Source of the DNA: Mesorhizobium comanense
GTDB taxonomy: Bacteria; Pseudomonadota; Alphaproteobacteria; Rhizobiales; Rhizobiaceae
Length of the DNA: 64,000 bases
NCBI RefSeq assembly: GCF_005503535.1
Contig: NZ_SCNN01000027.1
Span: forward strand, 1 to 64,000
Direction: 5' to 3'
In this document: piece after piece, positions 37,062 to 45,116 of the stretch
Layout of the letters: the number at the start of each line of letters is the position of its first letter
Position numbering within the stretch: position 1 is the first letter of the stretch
Notes under the pieces: model-generated
The model's database searches: none
Seen by the model: only the letters and a program-made list of their open reading frames with translations
Told to the model about the DNA's origin: nothing
Translations under genes and position numbers: made by a program

Positions 37062-37068
37062 TCCAGCC

Positions 37069-38169
37069 TCACAAATCAATGACGCCGCGCTTGCGCAGCA
37101 ATATCCAGAGGAAGAACGGCGCGCCGGCGATCGCCGTGACGATGCCGATCGGCAATTCGGCCGGCGCCACGATGGTGCGGGCGACAGCGTCCGCGAGCAA
37201 AAGCAGCGACGCTCCGAGCAATGCGGAGGCCGGCAGCAGGTAGCGATTGTCGGGACCGATCAGCAGGCGCAGCAGATGCGGCACCACGATGCCGATGAAG
37301 CCGATGCCGCCGCTGACGGCAACCGAGGCACCGACCGCCGCCGAGACACCGATGATGGCCGTGTATTTCAGCCGCTGCACCGGAATTCCGAGATGGCCGG
37401 CGGTCGCCTCCCCCAACGCCAGCGCGTTGAGACCGCGCGCCAGGAATGGCATCGCCGCCAGCGAAAGCACGATGATCGGCCCGACGGAGCCGATCTTCTG
37501 CCAGGTCGCGCCGGCCAGCGAGCCAAGCTGCCAGAAGGTCAGATCGCGCAGCTGCCGGTCATCGGCGATGAAGATCAGGATGCCTGTCAGTGCCATGGCA
37601 AGGGCGGCCATGGCGAGACCTGCGAGCAGCATGGTGGCGACCGACGTGCGGCCCTGCCGCGTGGCGACGCCGTAAAGCAGCAGGGTGACGGTCAGCCCGC
37701 CGCAAAAAGCGGCAAACGGCAAGGCGAAAGTTCCGAACAGAACGGTCAGCGGCAAAAGCAGCGTCGAGCCGAGCACGATCACCGCGACCGCGCCGAGACT
37801 GGCTCCCGCCGAAACGCCGATAAGGCCGGGATCGGCCAGCGGATTGCGAAACAGCCCCTGCATGACCGCGCCGGAGACGGCAAGTGCCGCACCGATCAGC
37901 ACGCCGAGCAGCACCCGCGGCATGCGGATGTCATAGACGATCAGCTGGTCGCGTGCGGCAAGCGCCGCATCCACCGGAATGGCACCCGTCAACCACCCGT
38001 GGATGACGCGAACCGCGGACGCGTCGGACGCGCCCGAGGTCAGCGACAAGAGCATGGACAGCACAAGCACGACAAAGGAGAGGAAGATGACCAGACGGGC
38101 GCGTCCGGAACGATCGCCCTCGCCGGTCATCATCGCGCCCACCTGGCCGGCGATCGATTGATCGACCAT
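37069..38169 (-). CDS. hmuU: haemin ABC transporter permease HmuU
   Basis: A 366-residue FecCD/BtuC-type permease with about ten membrane helices. Family motifs are IRMPRVLLGVLIGAALAVSG, MQGLFRNPLADPGLIGVSAG, and the coupling helix GEATAGHLGIPV, then GGIGFIGIVVPHLLRLLIGPD. It forms the inner-membrane path for haem. It starts nine bases after hmuT. Confidence 0.94.
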   Translation of the reverse strand: MVDQSIAGQVGAMMTGEGDRSGRARLVIFLSFVVLVLSMLLSLTSGASDASAVRVIHGWLTGAIPVDAALAARDQLIVYDIRMPRVLLGVLIGAALAVSGAVMQGLFRNPLADPGLIGVSAGASLGAVAVIVLGSTLLLPLTVLFGTFALPFAAFCGGLTVTLLLYGVATRQGRTSVATMLLAGLAMAALAMALTGILIFIADDRQLRDLTFWQLGSLAGATWQKIGSVGPIIVLSLAAMPFLARGLNALALGEATAGHLGIPVQRLKYTAIIGVSAAVGASVAVSGGIGFIGIVVPHLLRLLIGPDNRYLLPASALLGASLLLLADAVARTIVAPAELPIGIVTAIAGAPFFLWILLRKRGVIDL

Positions 38170-38178
38170 GATCCGCGC

Positions 38179-39072
38179 TCAGTCCGTGACCTGCGCGCCA
38201 TAGAGCGAGACGGCAAGATCATGGATGGCGTCGGCGGTGCGCGGACCGAAACCGAGCAGGTAGCCGCCCCACATGCTGATGAACTTGCGATCGGCACCCG
38301 CCGGCGTCGACGCGATCGCGGGATTGGCGAAGAGCTCCTCTTGCGAAATCGGCGGTCCGCCGCCTTTCATCGTCAGGATGACGTCGGGCCGCGCTGTCAC
38401 GATCGCCTCGTCCGACATGGTCTTGTAGCCGGACGATCCTTCAACGGCATTGACCGCTCCGGCCAGCTTGATGATGCCGTCGGCCGCTGTGTCGCCGCCT
38501 GCCGCGAGAATCTTGCCGCCCTGTGTCGAGAGCACGAACAGGACACGTTTGCGCTGTTTGATCGAGGCCGTCTGCTTTTCCGCCGCGGCCAGTTTCGCGT
38601 CCGTTTCGACGGCAAGCGCCTCGGCCTTGGCGTCGACACCCAGTGCCTTGCCGACAAGCCGAATCTTTTCCAGGATGCCTTGATGGGTAAAATGATCCGG
38701 CACTTCGATATAGGGCACGCTCGATTTTTTCAGCACGTCGATCGCTTCACGCGGGCCGCTGCCTTGGACCGCCAGGATGCCCGACGGGTTGACCGACAGG
38801 ACACCCTCGGGCGACAGCTGGCGCATATAACCGACATCGGGAAGCTTTGAGGCTTCCTCTGGATAATTGCTGGTCGAATCGCGGGCGACGAGCCGGCTCC
38901 CCTCGCCGAGCGCATAGACGATCTCGGTGATCGAGCCGCCGATGGAGACGATCCGCGAACTATCGGAAAACACAGCCGTGCCTTCGTTGGCTCGGCCAGG
39001 CAGGGCCGTGAAAGCAAGCAAAGCGCCAACCAGCGGCGCAAGCGCCGCGCGAAAACAGAAAACTGTACGCAT
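38179..39072 (-). CDS. hmuT: periplasmic haem-binding protein HmuT
   Basis: A 297-residue precursor with a signal peptide (to about residue 28) and a class III binding-protein fold. The conserved opening is RIVSIGGSITEIVYALGEGS, then RDSTSNYPEEASKLPDVGYM, with a haem-contact tyrosine region YMRQLSPEG. It delivers haem from the receptor to HmuUV. It begins 11 bases after hmuS. Confidence 0.93.
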   Translation of the reverse strand: MRTVFCFRAALAPLVGALLAFTALPGRANEGTAVFSDSSRIVSIGGSITEIVYALGEGSRLVARDSTSNYPEEASKLPDVGYMRQLSPEGVLSVNPSGILAVQGSGPREAIDVLKKSSVPYIEVPDHFTHQGILEKIRLVGKALGVDAKAEALAVETDAKLAAAEKQTASIKQRKRVLFVLSTQGGKILAAGGDTAADGIIKLAGAVNAVEGSSGYKTMSDEAIVTARPDVILTMKGGGPPISQEELFANPAIASTPAGADRKFISMWGGYLLGFGPRTADAIHDLAVSLYGAQVTD

Positions 39073-39083
39073 CGGATTCTACC

Positions 39084-40145
39084 TCAGGCCGCGGTCGGGT
39101 TGGGGATGCGCGGCAGGTTTTCCGCCAGGAATCGCCAGTCGTCGCGCTCGCTTTCGCCTTCATGGCGCTGGCCGAAGAACTGGATGATCATGTCGCCATT
39201 GGCGGCATAGACTTCCAACGACGTGACATGGCCGTCCTTGGTCGGCTTGCGCACGGCCCAGACCTCATGGATGTGGTCGGTGCGCAGATGCAGGTGGAAG
39301 GTTTCGTCCAGCACGTTGATCCACGGGCCCATCGGCTTGATCGATTTGACCGGGCCGGAATGGATCTGGATGCAGCCGCGGTTGCCCGCGAAGCACATGA
39401 TCGGCATGTCGCCTTCGGCGGCGTGATGGAACATGGCGCGGACCGCGTCATTGTCGAGCAGCCAGGCATAGTCCTGGCCGACCATGCGCACGGCCTGGCG
39501 GCGGCTGAGCTTCAAGGTCTTCAGCATGCCGAAGAACTGATGCACGTCGGTCAGGCGGCTCCAGCGGTCGCGCAGATCGTCCAGATTCGGCGACGCCGTC
39601 CCGGATTCGCCCTCATCGTCGGAGGCGACCCCTGAAATATCGATCGTAGGCTCCTGGTTCGGCGATTCCAGCGCGGCGACCAGCTTCTGATAGGCATAGA
39701 GGCTGGAGGACGGCCGCAGATGCACCTTGTGCACCGCCTCGCCGGCGGCGTCGAAGAATTGCAGGCTGCGGCGGATGTCTTCGCCGTCACGCTTCTCCAC
39801 GGCAAAGCCATATGCCCAGACCTTCGGGAAGATGCGCAGATCGATGTTCTCGCCGAGCACCATCGCATTGTGGTTGCCGGTGACGACCTTGTCGTAGACG
39901 CCGATCTTTTCGTGCACCGCGCTTTCGTTGCGCGTCAGCGCCATCACCTCGCCAACGGCCTCAAGCCCGGTGAGAAGGTCGTTGACGCGCGGCTCGACGC
40001 GCACGACGCCGTCGCCGCAATGCGCAGCCACCAGCTCGGCTTCCGAAATGCCAAGCTGGCTGGCGAGGTCACGCTCGCGCGTTTTCGGATTTTCCGTCCG
40101 TGCCCGCCGGATTTCATGTGGGGCGGGTTTTACGCGCTGGTCCAT
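39084..40145 (-). CDS. hmuS: haemin-degrading/transport factor HmuS
   Basis: A 353-residue cytosolic protein of the HemS/ChuX duplication family: two repeats, with LTRNESAVHEKIGVYDKV in the first and FAGNRGCIQIHSGPVKSI in the second (conserved haem-ligand region). Family members bind incoming haem and several degrade it. It lies 20 bases after hmuP in the operon. Confidence 0.93.
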   Translation of the reverse strand: MDQRVKPAPHEIRRARTENPKTRERDLASQLGISEAELVAAHCGDGVVRVEPRVNDLLTGLEAVGEVMALTRNESAVHEKIGVYDKVVTGNHNAMVLGENIDLRIFPKVWAYGFAVEKRDGEDIRRSLQFFDAAGEAVHKVHLRPSSSLYAYQKLVAALESPNQEPTIDISGVASDDEGESGTASPNLDDLRDRWSRLTDVHQFFGMLKTLKLSRRQAVRMVGQDYAWLLDNDAVRAMFHHAAEGDMPIMCFAGNRGCIQIHSGPVKSIKPMGPWINVLDETFHLHLRTDHIHEVWAVRKPTKDGHVTSLEVYAANGDMIIQFFGQRHEGESERDDWRFLAENLPRIPNPTAA

Positions 40146-40165
40146 GTCTTACCCCTGCTGCCTTT

Positions 40166-40372
40166 TTACTTGTTGAGGATGAGCTTGCCCTGCCGGGTGA
40201 TCTTCAGCCGGTAGAGCGCGCCATGATGTTCGATGCCGATCTCGTGCTCACCCTGGAAAAGGGTATTGCTGGAGAGGGTTCGCACCGACAGCGGGATCCG
40301 ATCGAAGCGGGTGGAGGCATCATCGGAACGGCGGACGCGATAACGAAAATCGTTGGGATTGTGCGTGTTCAT
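40166..40372 (-). CDS. hmuP: haemin uptake protein HmuP (HemP family)
   Basis: A 68-residue protein with the HemP signature: LSSNTLFQGEHEIGIEHHGA, then YRLKITRQGKLILNK at the C-terminus. In Bradyrhizobium and Sinorhizobium, HmuP is needed for expression of the haem receptor, acting as a coactivator. ATG 40372 has GGGA ten bases upstream; an ATG at 40402 would add ten residues. It is the first gene of hmuPSTUV. Confidence 0.88.
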   Translation of the reverse strand: MNTHNPNDFRYRVRRSDDASTRFDRIPLSVRTLSSNTLFQGEHEIGIEHHGALYRLKITRQGKLILNK

Positions 40373-40437
40373 CTGGGTCGATCCCTTTCCTGTGCCGGGC
40401 ATCTGGCTAGGCGTTGCGTAATTGCCGATTCATTTCT

Positions 40438-40452
40438 TGACTTGAATAATCA
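40438..40452. promoter_or_regulatory. IRO box between hmuP and hmuR
   Basis: TGACTTGAATAATCA matches TGA-N9-TCA in the divergent promoter region, 66 bases from hmuP and 67 from hmuR. A larger dyad AATAA-N6-TTATT overlaps its right half. RirA would silence both operons from here. Confidence 0.6.
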
Positions 40453-40518
40453 TGTTTATTAGTCAGTGCAATACCGGAGCAAACGAGTCAACATTTAAGA
40501 CGCCGGACACGATCAAAA

Positions 40519-42783
40519 ATGCCAGCCAGCCCCAGGCCAGCCAGCATGAAACCTGGACTTTGGAGTTGGGGCATGGGGTTGGTGATTTGGGAACGGCGCG
40601 GCCGGTCGGCGGCGGGCGTAGCGACTTTGTTGGCAAGCGTGGCGGCGATCGCCCTCTCTGCAACCTCGGCCAGCGCACAGCAGGCGACACCGCCCGCGGG
40701 CCAGCAGGCCGATCAATCGAAGCCGGTCGAGCAGGAGAAGGCGGCGCCAGCCGGCGCGACACTGCTCGACAAGATCCTCGTGCTCAGCCGCATTGGCGAG
40801 ACGGCGATCCAGTCGCTGGCCTCGGCCAGCCATCTCGGTCAGGAACAGCTTGACCGTCGCATGGCGACGACCCCGAATGAAATGCTGTTCGGCGTGCCCG
40901 GTGTGGCGGCGCAGGCCGACGCCAGGCGCGTCAGCACCAGCATCAACATCCGTGGTTTGCAGGATTTTGGCCGCGTCGCGGTCATCGTCGATGGCGCACG
41001 CCAGGATTTTCAGCGCTCCGACCACGGCACGCAGTCGACCTTCTACATCGACCCTGAACTTATCAAATCCGTCGATGTGATCCGCGGCCCTGTCGCCAAC
41101 ACCTATGGTTCGGGTGCGATCGGCGGCGTCGTCTTCTTCGACACCAAGGATGCCGCCGACTTCCTCAAGCCGGAAGAGACCTGGGGCGCCTCGGTGACCG
41201 GGCGGTACGAGAGCAACGGCAAGGGCTGGACCACCAGCGCCACGGGCGCCTATCGCGTCAACGAGAACTGGGATGTGCTCGGCAATATCGTCTACCGTGA
41301 CTACGGCGACTACAAGGATGGTGGCGGCGACACCGTCAAGGGCACAGGCTTCGACGTGCTGAGCGGCATGCTCAAGACCAGCATCCGCCCGACCGACAAC
41401 AGCGAACTGAAACTCGGCTGGGTCGGCTCGAGCGACGGCTGGAACGAGATAAGCCAGGGTGTGCCGGCGAACAACGTCGACTTGAAGTCGAATGCCTTCA
41501 CCGCACGCTACAACATCACCGACGAGAACAAGAGCTGGCTCGACCTGCACATCAACGCCTCCTACAACAAGACCAATCTCGACCTGACGAGCCTGGTCCC
41601 GCAAAACCGCTTCAGCCCGGTGACCGGCCTTCCCGTGGTTCTGCCCGCGGGTTCAATGTCGACCTTCGATATCGGCACGACGGGCATCGACATCTGGAAC
41701 ACGTCGAGATTCGAGACGGCGGCGATCGCGCACGAGCTCACCTATGGTGGCGACTGGGTGGGAGACAATGTCGAGACCGGGGGTTCCGCCGGCGGCGATA
41801 GTTTCTACACCCCCTCCGGCAAACGCAACGTTTCCGGCGCCTATGTCCAGGACAAGCTCACCTGGGACTGGCTGGAGGTGATTGCTGGGCTGCGCTACGA
41901 CAGTTACAGCCTGAAGGACAGCACGCATGAAACCTCGGGCGACCGCTTGTCGCCGCGCATCACCATCGGCGTCTCGCCATTCCAAAGCGCTGGTCTTGAA
42001 GGCCTGCAGTTCTATGGCACCTATGCCGAGGGCTACCGCTCGCCGTCTTTGACCGAGACGCTGATCAGCGGCATGCACCCGGCCGGCGTAACCTTCCCGT
42101 TTCTGCCCAATCCCAATTTGCGGCCCGAGATCGGCAAGACGACCGAATTCGGCGTCAACTACAAGCAGAACGACATTCTGGAAGCCGGTGACGCGCTGCG
42201 TGTGAAGGCGGCCTATTTCAATAACAATGTCGACGACTACATAGACTCCGTGACGCTGTCCCCGTTCGTTCCGGGCAGCGGATGTCCGTTCGGCCCCGGA
42301 ATTCCAATCTGCTCCCAGTACCAGAATTTCGCCAAGGCCAAGATCGACGGCTTTGAACTGGAAGGCGTCTATGATGCCGGATGGGGCTATGCCGGACTCT
42401 CCGCGTCGATCACCAATGGCCACACGATCTCGTACAAGGGCGTTGAAGCCGACCTCGCCACCATCCCCTCGTCTCAGGTCACCGCGCAACTCGGCCTGCG
42501 TTTCCTCCAGGACAAGCTGACCGTCGGCGGCGAGGTCCAATATAACGGCAAGCCGAAAGGCAATCCGATTGCCGAGGACTATACGCTGGTCAACGCCTTC
42601 GCCAGCTACCAGGCGACCGACAATCTGAAGATCGATTTCCGCGCTGACAATTTGTTCGATGTCAAATACGCTAACCCGCTCAACGTCGTTCCGTCGACCA
42701 ATCCGGCCGCGCCACCGACATTCGCGGCCTATGAACCCGGTATCACGTTGAAACTCGCCGCAACCATGCGCTTTGGAGGCTGA
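40519..42783 (+). CDS. hmuR: TonB-dependent haem receptor HmuR
   Basis: A 754-residue outer-membrane receptor. A long signal region ends near SASAQ (about residue 54). The plug has VSTSINIRGLQDFGRVAVIV and IRGPVANTYGSGAIGGVVFF. The barrel carries the haem-receptor segment YAEGYRSPSLTET followed by NPNLRPEIGKTTEFGVNYK. It takes up haem or haemoglobin-bound haem. ATG 40546 is an alternative start. It heads an operon with the exported protein, TonB, haem monooxygenase and VOC genes. Confidence 0.94.
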   Translation: MPASPRPASMKPGLWSWGMGLVIWERRGRSAAGVATLLASVAAIALSATSASAQQATPPAGQQADQSKPVEQEKAAPAGATLLDKILVLSRIGETAIQSLASASHLGQEQLDRRMATTPNEMLFGVPGVAAQADARRVSTSINIRGLQDFGRVAVIVDGARQDFQRSDHGTQSTFYIDPELIKSVDVIRGPVANTYGSGAIGGVVFFDTKDAADFLKPEETWGASVTGRYESNGKGWTTSATGAYRVNENWDVLGNIVYRDYGDYKDGGGDTVKGTGFDVLSGMLKTSIRPTDNSELKLGWVGSSDGWNEISQGVPANNVDLKSNAFTARYNITDENKSWLDLHINASYNKTNLDLTSLVPQNRFSPVTGLPVVLPAGSMSTFDIGTTGIDIWNTSRFETAAIAHELTYGGDWVGDNVETGGSAGGDSFYTPSGKRNVSGAYVQDKLTWDWLEVIAGLRYDSYSLKDSTHETSGDRLSPRITIGVSPFQSAGLEGLQFYGTYAEGYRSPSLTETLISGMHPAGVTFPFLPNPNLRPEIGKTTEFGVNYKQNDILEAGDALRVKAAYFNNNVDDYIDSVTLSPFVPGSGCPFGPGIPICSQYQNFAKAKIDGFELEGVYDAGWGYAGLSASITNGHTISYKGVEADLATIPSSQVTAQLGLRFLQDKLTVGGEVQYNGKPKGNPIAEDYTLVNAFASYQATDNLKIDFRADNLFDVKYANPLNVVPSTNPAAPPTFAAYEPGITLKLAATMRFGG

Positions 42784-42789
42784 TGGACC

Positions 42790-43227
42790 ATGAAGAGCTT
42801 GACGACATCCCTTCGTCTGCTGACCTCGGCGCTGGCGATGTCGCTTGCGACGGTTCCGGCGTGGGCTGAGCAGTCCGCGCCGGTCCTGACCCTCGAACTC
42901 AATGCCGCGCAGCCGTCCGGCAAGGGCTGCCGGCTGACCTTCCTGGTCAACAACAATCTCGGCGCCGACCTCTCCAAGGCGGCGTTCGAGATCGCCCTGT
43001 TCAACGAGGCCGGCGTCGTCGACCGGCTGACCGTGCTCGACTTCAAGGACCTGCCGGCGGGCAAGACCAAGGTGACGCGCTTCGATCTCGCCGGCACCGA
43101 CTGCGCCAAGGTCAGCCGCGTGCTCATCAACAGCGCGACCGAATGCACGGGAACCGGTGTCGAACCGGCCGCCTGCATGCGCAAGCTGAAGACCGACACC
43201 AAGACCGGCATCGCTTTCGGCGTCTGA
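42790..43227 (+). CDS. small exported protein of the hmuR operon
   Basis: A 145-residue precursor. The signal peptide runs to about AWAE; the mature part has strand-rich GKGCRLTFLVNNNLGADLSK, KAAFEIALFNEAGVV, and four cysteines (C47, C111, C119, C128 region). It starts six bases after hmuR, indicating translational coupling. The compact beta fold and disulfides suggest a periplasmic partner of haem uptake. No named domain is recognised. Confidence 0.7.
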   Translation: MKSLTTSLRLLTSALAMSLATVPAWAEQSAPVLTLELNAAQPSGKGCRLTFLVNNNLGADLSKAAFEIALFNEAGVVDRLTVLDFKDLPAGKTKVTRFDLAGTDCAKVSRVLINSATECTGTGVEPAACMRKLKTDTKTGIAFGV

Positions 43228-43363
43228 GCCATTGGGACTGCATACCGCATTCGCTGGAAATGCCGTGCCGTGGCCGCGGGTGGTGGCCGGCATTTCGCCG
43301 TTTGCGGCAACCGATCTTGATTTGACTTTTGCCCGCCGGTCGCGGCAATTTCCGGCCCGCGAC

Positions 43364-44353
43364 ATGCAGGAAATCAGCCCCCTCCCAGACGCCGGCGCCG
43401 AGCTGGCGATAGCGCCAGCAGAGCCGCTTGCACCTGCGTCGGTCCCGCGTAACGGAAAATGGCCCGTGGCTTTCCTGGCCTCCTGCCTGTTGCACGCCGC
43501 GGCGGCGGCGTTCTTCCTGATCTCGCCCTCCGGTTCGTCAAATCTGCTGGACGCCCCGCAATCGCAAGGCAGCGACCAGTCCGGAGAGAAGGTGGCCGGC
43601 AACGCGCTGGACCGCAATCCCGATGCGATGAACGTGACGCTGGTGCCGAGCCCCAAACCCGTCAAACAGCAGCAGACAAAAGCTGCCACGCCGACGCCGC
43701 CGGCGCAGCCGGCGCGTCAGGCGACCAGCCAAGCTCCCGTGCCAGCCACCGACACGCCAAAGCCGGCGCCCGAACCATTGCCGGAAACCGCCAGGCAGTC
43801 GCCAGCCAGACCGGACATATTGGTGTCGGCAACGCCGCGCACGGACAATCAGAGCGTGGTGGTTCAGCCGCAAACACCGAATGAGCCAAACGCCCAGACC
43901 CAAGTCGTCGAGGCGCCGGTTGCCGTTCCCGACCGGCCGCCTGTCCCCACGGCGAGACCAACGCCGCCGGCAACCAGTGGAGCGGACGAGAGAAGCGGCA
44001 CCGCGGACGGCAAGGACCAGGCGGCGCTGGCGACGAGCACGGGCAAGAACCGCAAAGAGACGGGAAGCGCCACCGAGGACAGTTATCGCGGCGATGTCTT
44101 CAGGAAGCTCGGCAGCGTCAACCGCACACTCCCGCCCTCGCTGCAGCTGACCGCGCGCAACAACGCGATTGTCGCATTCGTCGTGGGCAGAAAGGGCACC
44201 ATCGACGAGCTGCGCATCCTGGAAAGCTCCGGGTCGGCGGCTTTCGACAAAGCTGCGCTCGGCATCGTGCGCAAGGCCGCGCCGTTCCCGCCCATTCCTG
44301 CTCAGGCCGGCAGGCCAAGTCTGGAATTCGAACTCGACATCGGCCCGTTTTGA
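43364..44353 (+). CDS. TonB-like energy transducer
   Basis: A 329-residue protein: a short cytosolic N-terminus, one membrane helix (WPVAFLASCLLHAAAAAFFL), a long Pro/Ala/Thr/Gln-rich periplasmic spacer (about residues 75-225), and a TonB C-terminal domain (RNNAIVAFVVGRKGTIDELR to the end). It would power HmuR. The start is uncertain: ATG 43364 gives a typical TonB N-terminus, but no strong ribosome site is present. Confidence 0.85.
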   Translation: MQEISPLPDAGAELAIAPAEPLAPASVPRNGKWPVAFLASCLLHAAAAAFFLISPSGSSNLLDAPQSQGSDQSGEKVAGNALDRNPDAMNVTLVPSPKPVKQQQTKAATPTPPAQPARQATSQAPVPATDTPKPAPEPLPETARQSPARPDILVSATPRTDNQSVVVQPQTPNEPNAQTQVVEAPVAVPDRPPVPTARPTPPATSGADERSGTADGKDQAALATSTGKNRKETGSATEDSYRGDVFRKLGSVNRTLPPSLQLTARNNAIVAFVVGRKGTIDELRILESSGSAAFDKAALGIVRKAAPFPPIPAQAGRPSLEFELDIGPF

Positions 44354-44413
44354 ATCGACCGACCCGCGCCAAGCCAGGACGGCAACCACAACAATCCACA
44401 TGAAAGGAATCCC

Positions 44414-44728
44414 ATGTACATCGCCATGAACCGCTTCAAGGTACAGAACGGCTCGGAAGCCGATTTCGAGGCTGTGTGGAAGAACCGCGATTCCAGCCTC
44501 GCCGAGATGAAAGGCTTTCGCGAGTTCCACCTGCTGCGCGGCCCCGTCAACGAGACCGAGGGCTATACGCTGTTTGCCTCGCACACGGTGTGGGCGAGCC
44601 ACGACGATTTCGTCGGCTGGACCAAGTCGGAAAACTTCCGCGCCGCGCACAGGAATGTCGGCACGACCAAGGTCCACTATCTCGGCCACCCGCAATTCGA
44701 GGGCTTTTCCGTCGTGGAAGGCGCCTGA
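44414..44728 (+). CDS. IsdG-type haem-degrading monooxygenase (HmuQ/HmuD-like)
   Basis: A 104-residue antibiotic-monooxygenase-fold protein: MYIAMNRFKVQNGSEADFEA, GFREFHLLRG and SENFRAAHRNV. The IsdG catalytic set N-W-H is visible as N6, W69 and H79, with the usual ten-residue W-H spacing. It would open the haem ring in the cytosol to release iron. Rhizobial HmuQ/HmuD are close functional models. It ends three bases before the VOC gene. Confidence 0.88.
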   Translation: MYIAMNRFKVQNGSEADFEAVWKNRDSSLAEMKGFREFHLLRGPVNETEGYTLFASHTVWASHDDFVGWTKSENFRAAHRNVGTTKVHYLGHPQFEGFSVVEGA

Positions 44729-44730
44729 TC

Positions 44731-45102
44731 ATGACGGCGCAAGCCGAGGATCCCGCGCGCAGCATCCCGATCCTGCCCTCGCCCGACATCGCGGCGACAC
44801 GCGATTTCTACCGCGACGATCTCGGCTTCGCAGTCGTCGGGCCGGAGATGGATGACTATCTGATCGTGCGCCGGGGCGAGATCGAAATCCATTTCTGGAA
44901 GAGCGACGACCGCAAGCTTCCGGAAGTGTCAGCCTGCTACATCAGGGGTGGCGAAGTACCGGCGCTGCATGCGGAATTTTCGGCCCGCGGCGTGAAGCAA
45001 CTGAGTCCCTTCGCCGTGCGGCCCTGGAACATGAAAGAGTTCTATATCCGGGATCCGCACGGCAATCTCTTGAAGTTCGGCTGCGCCCCCGAAGAGGTGT
45101 AA
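44731..45102 (+). CDS. VOC/bleomycin-resistance-type protein
   Basis: A 123-residue VOC-fold protein: SIPILPSPDIAATRDFYRDD, EIEIHFWKSDDRK and FYIRDPHGNLLKFG. It is the last gene of the hmuR operon, with no gap after the haem monooxygenase. A link to tetrapyrrole products or drug binding is possible but unsupported. Bleomycin-resistance annotation is by fold only. Confidence 0.8.
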   Translation: MTAQAEDPARSIPILPSPDIAATRDFYRDDLGFAVVGPEMDDYLIVRRGEIEIHFWKSDDRKLPEVSACYIRGGEVPALHAEFSARGVKQLSPFAVRPWNMKEFYIRDPHGNLLKFGCAPEEV

Positions 45103-45116
45103 GGCAGCCTTGCCGT

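Noticed and set aside
36943..38850. 635-codon plus-strand frame over hmuVUT
   Set aside because: Low-complexity Arg/Gln/Asp-rich translation of the opposite strand of hmuU and hmuT.
41653..43689. 678-codon minus-strand frame over hmuR and its neighbours
   Set aside because: It crosses three well-supported genes and has no recognisable protein features.
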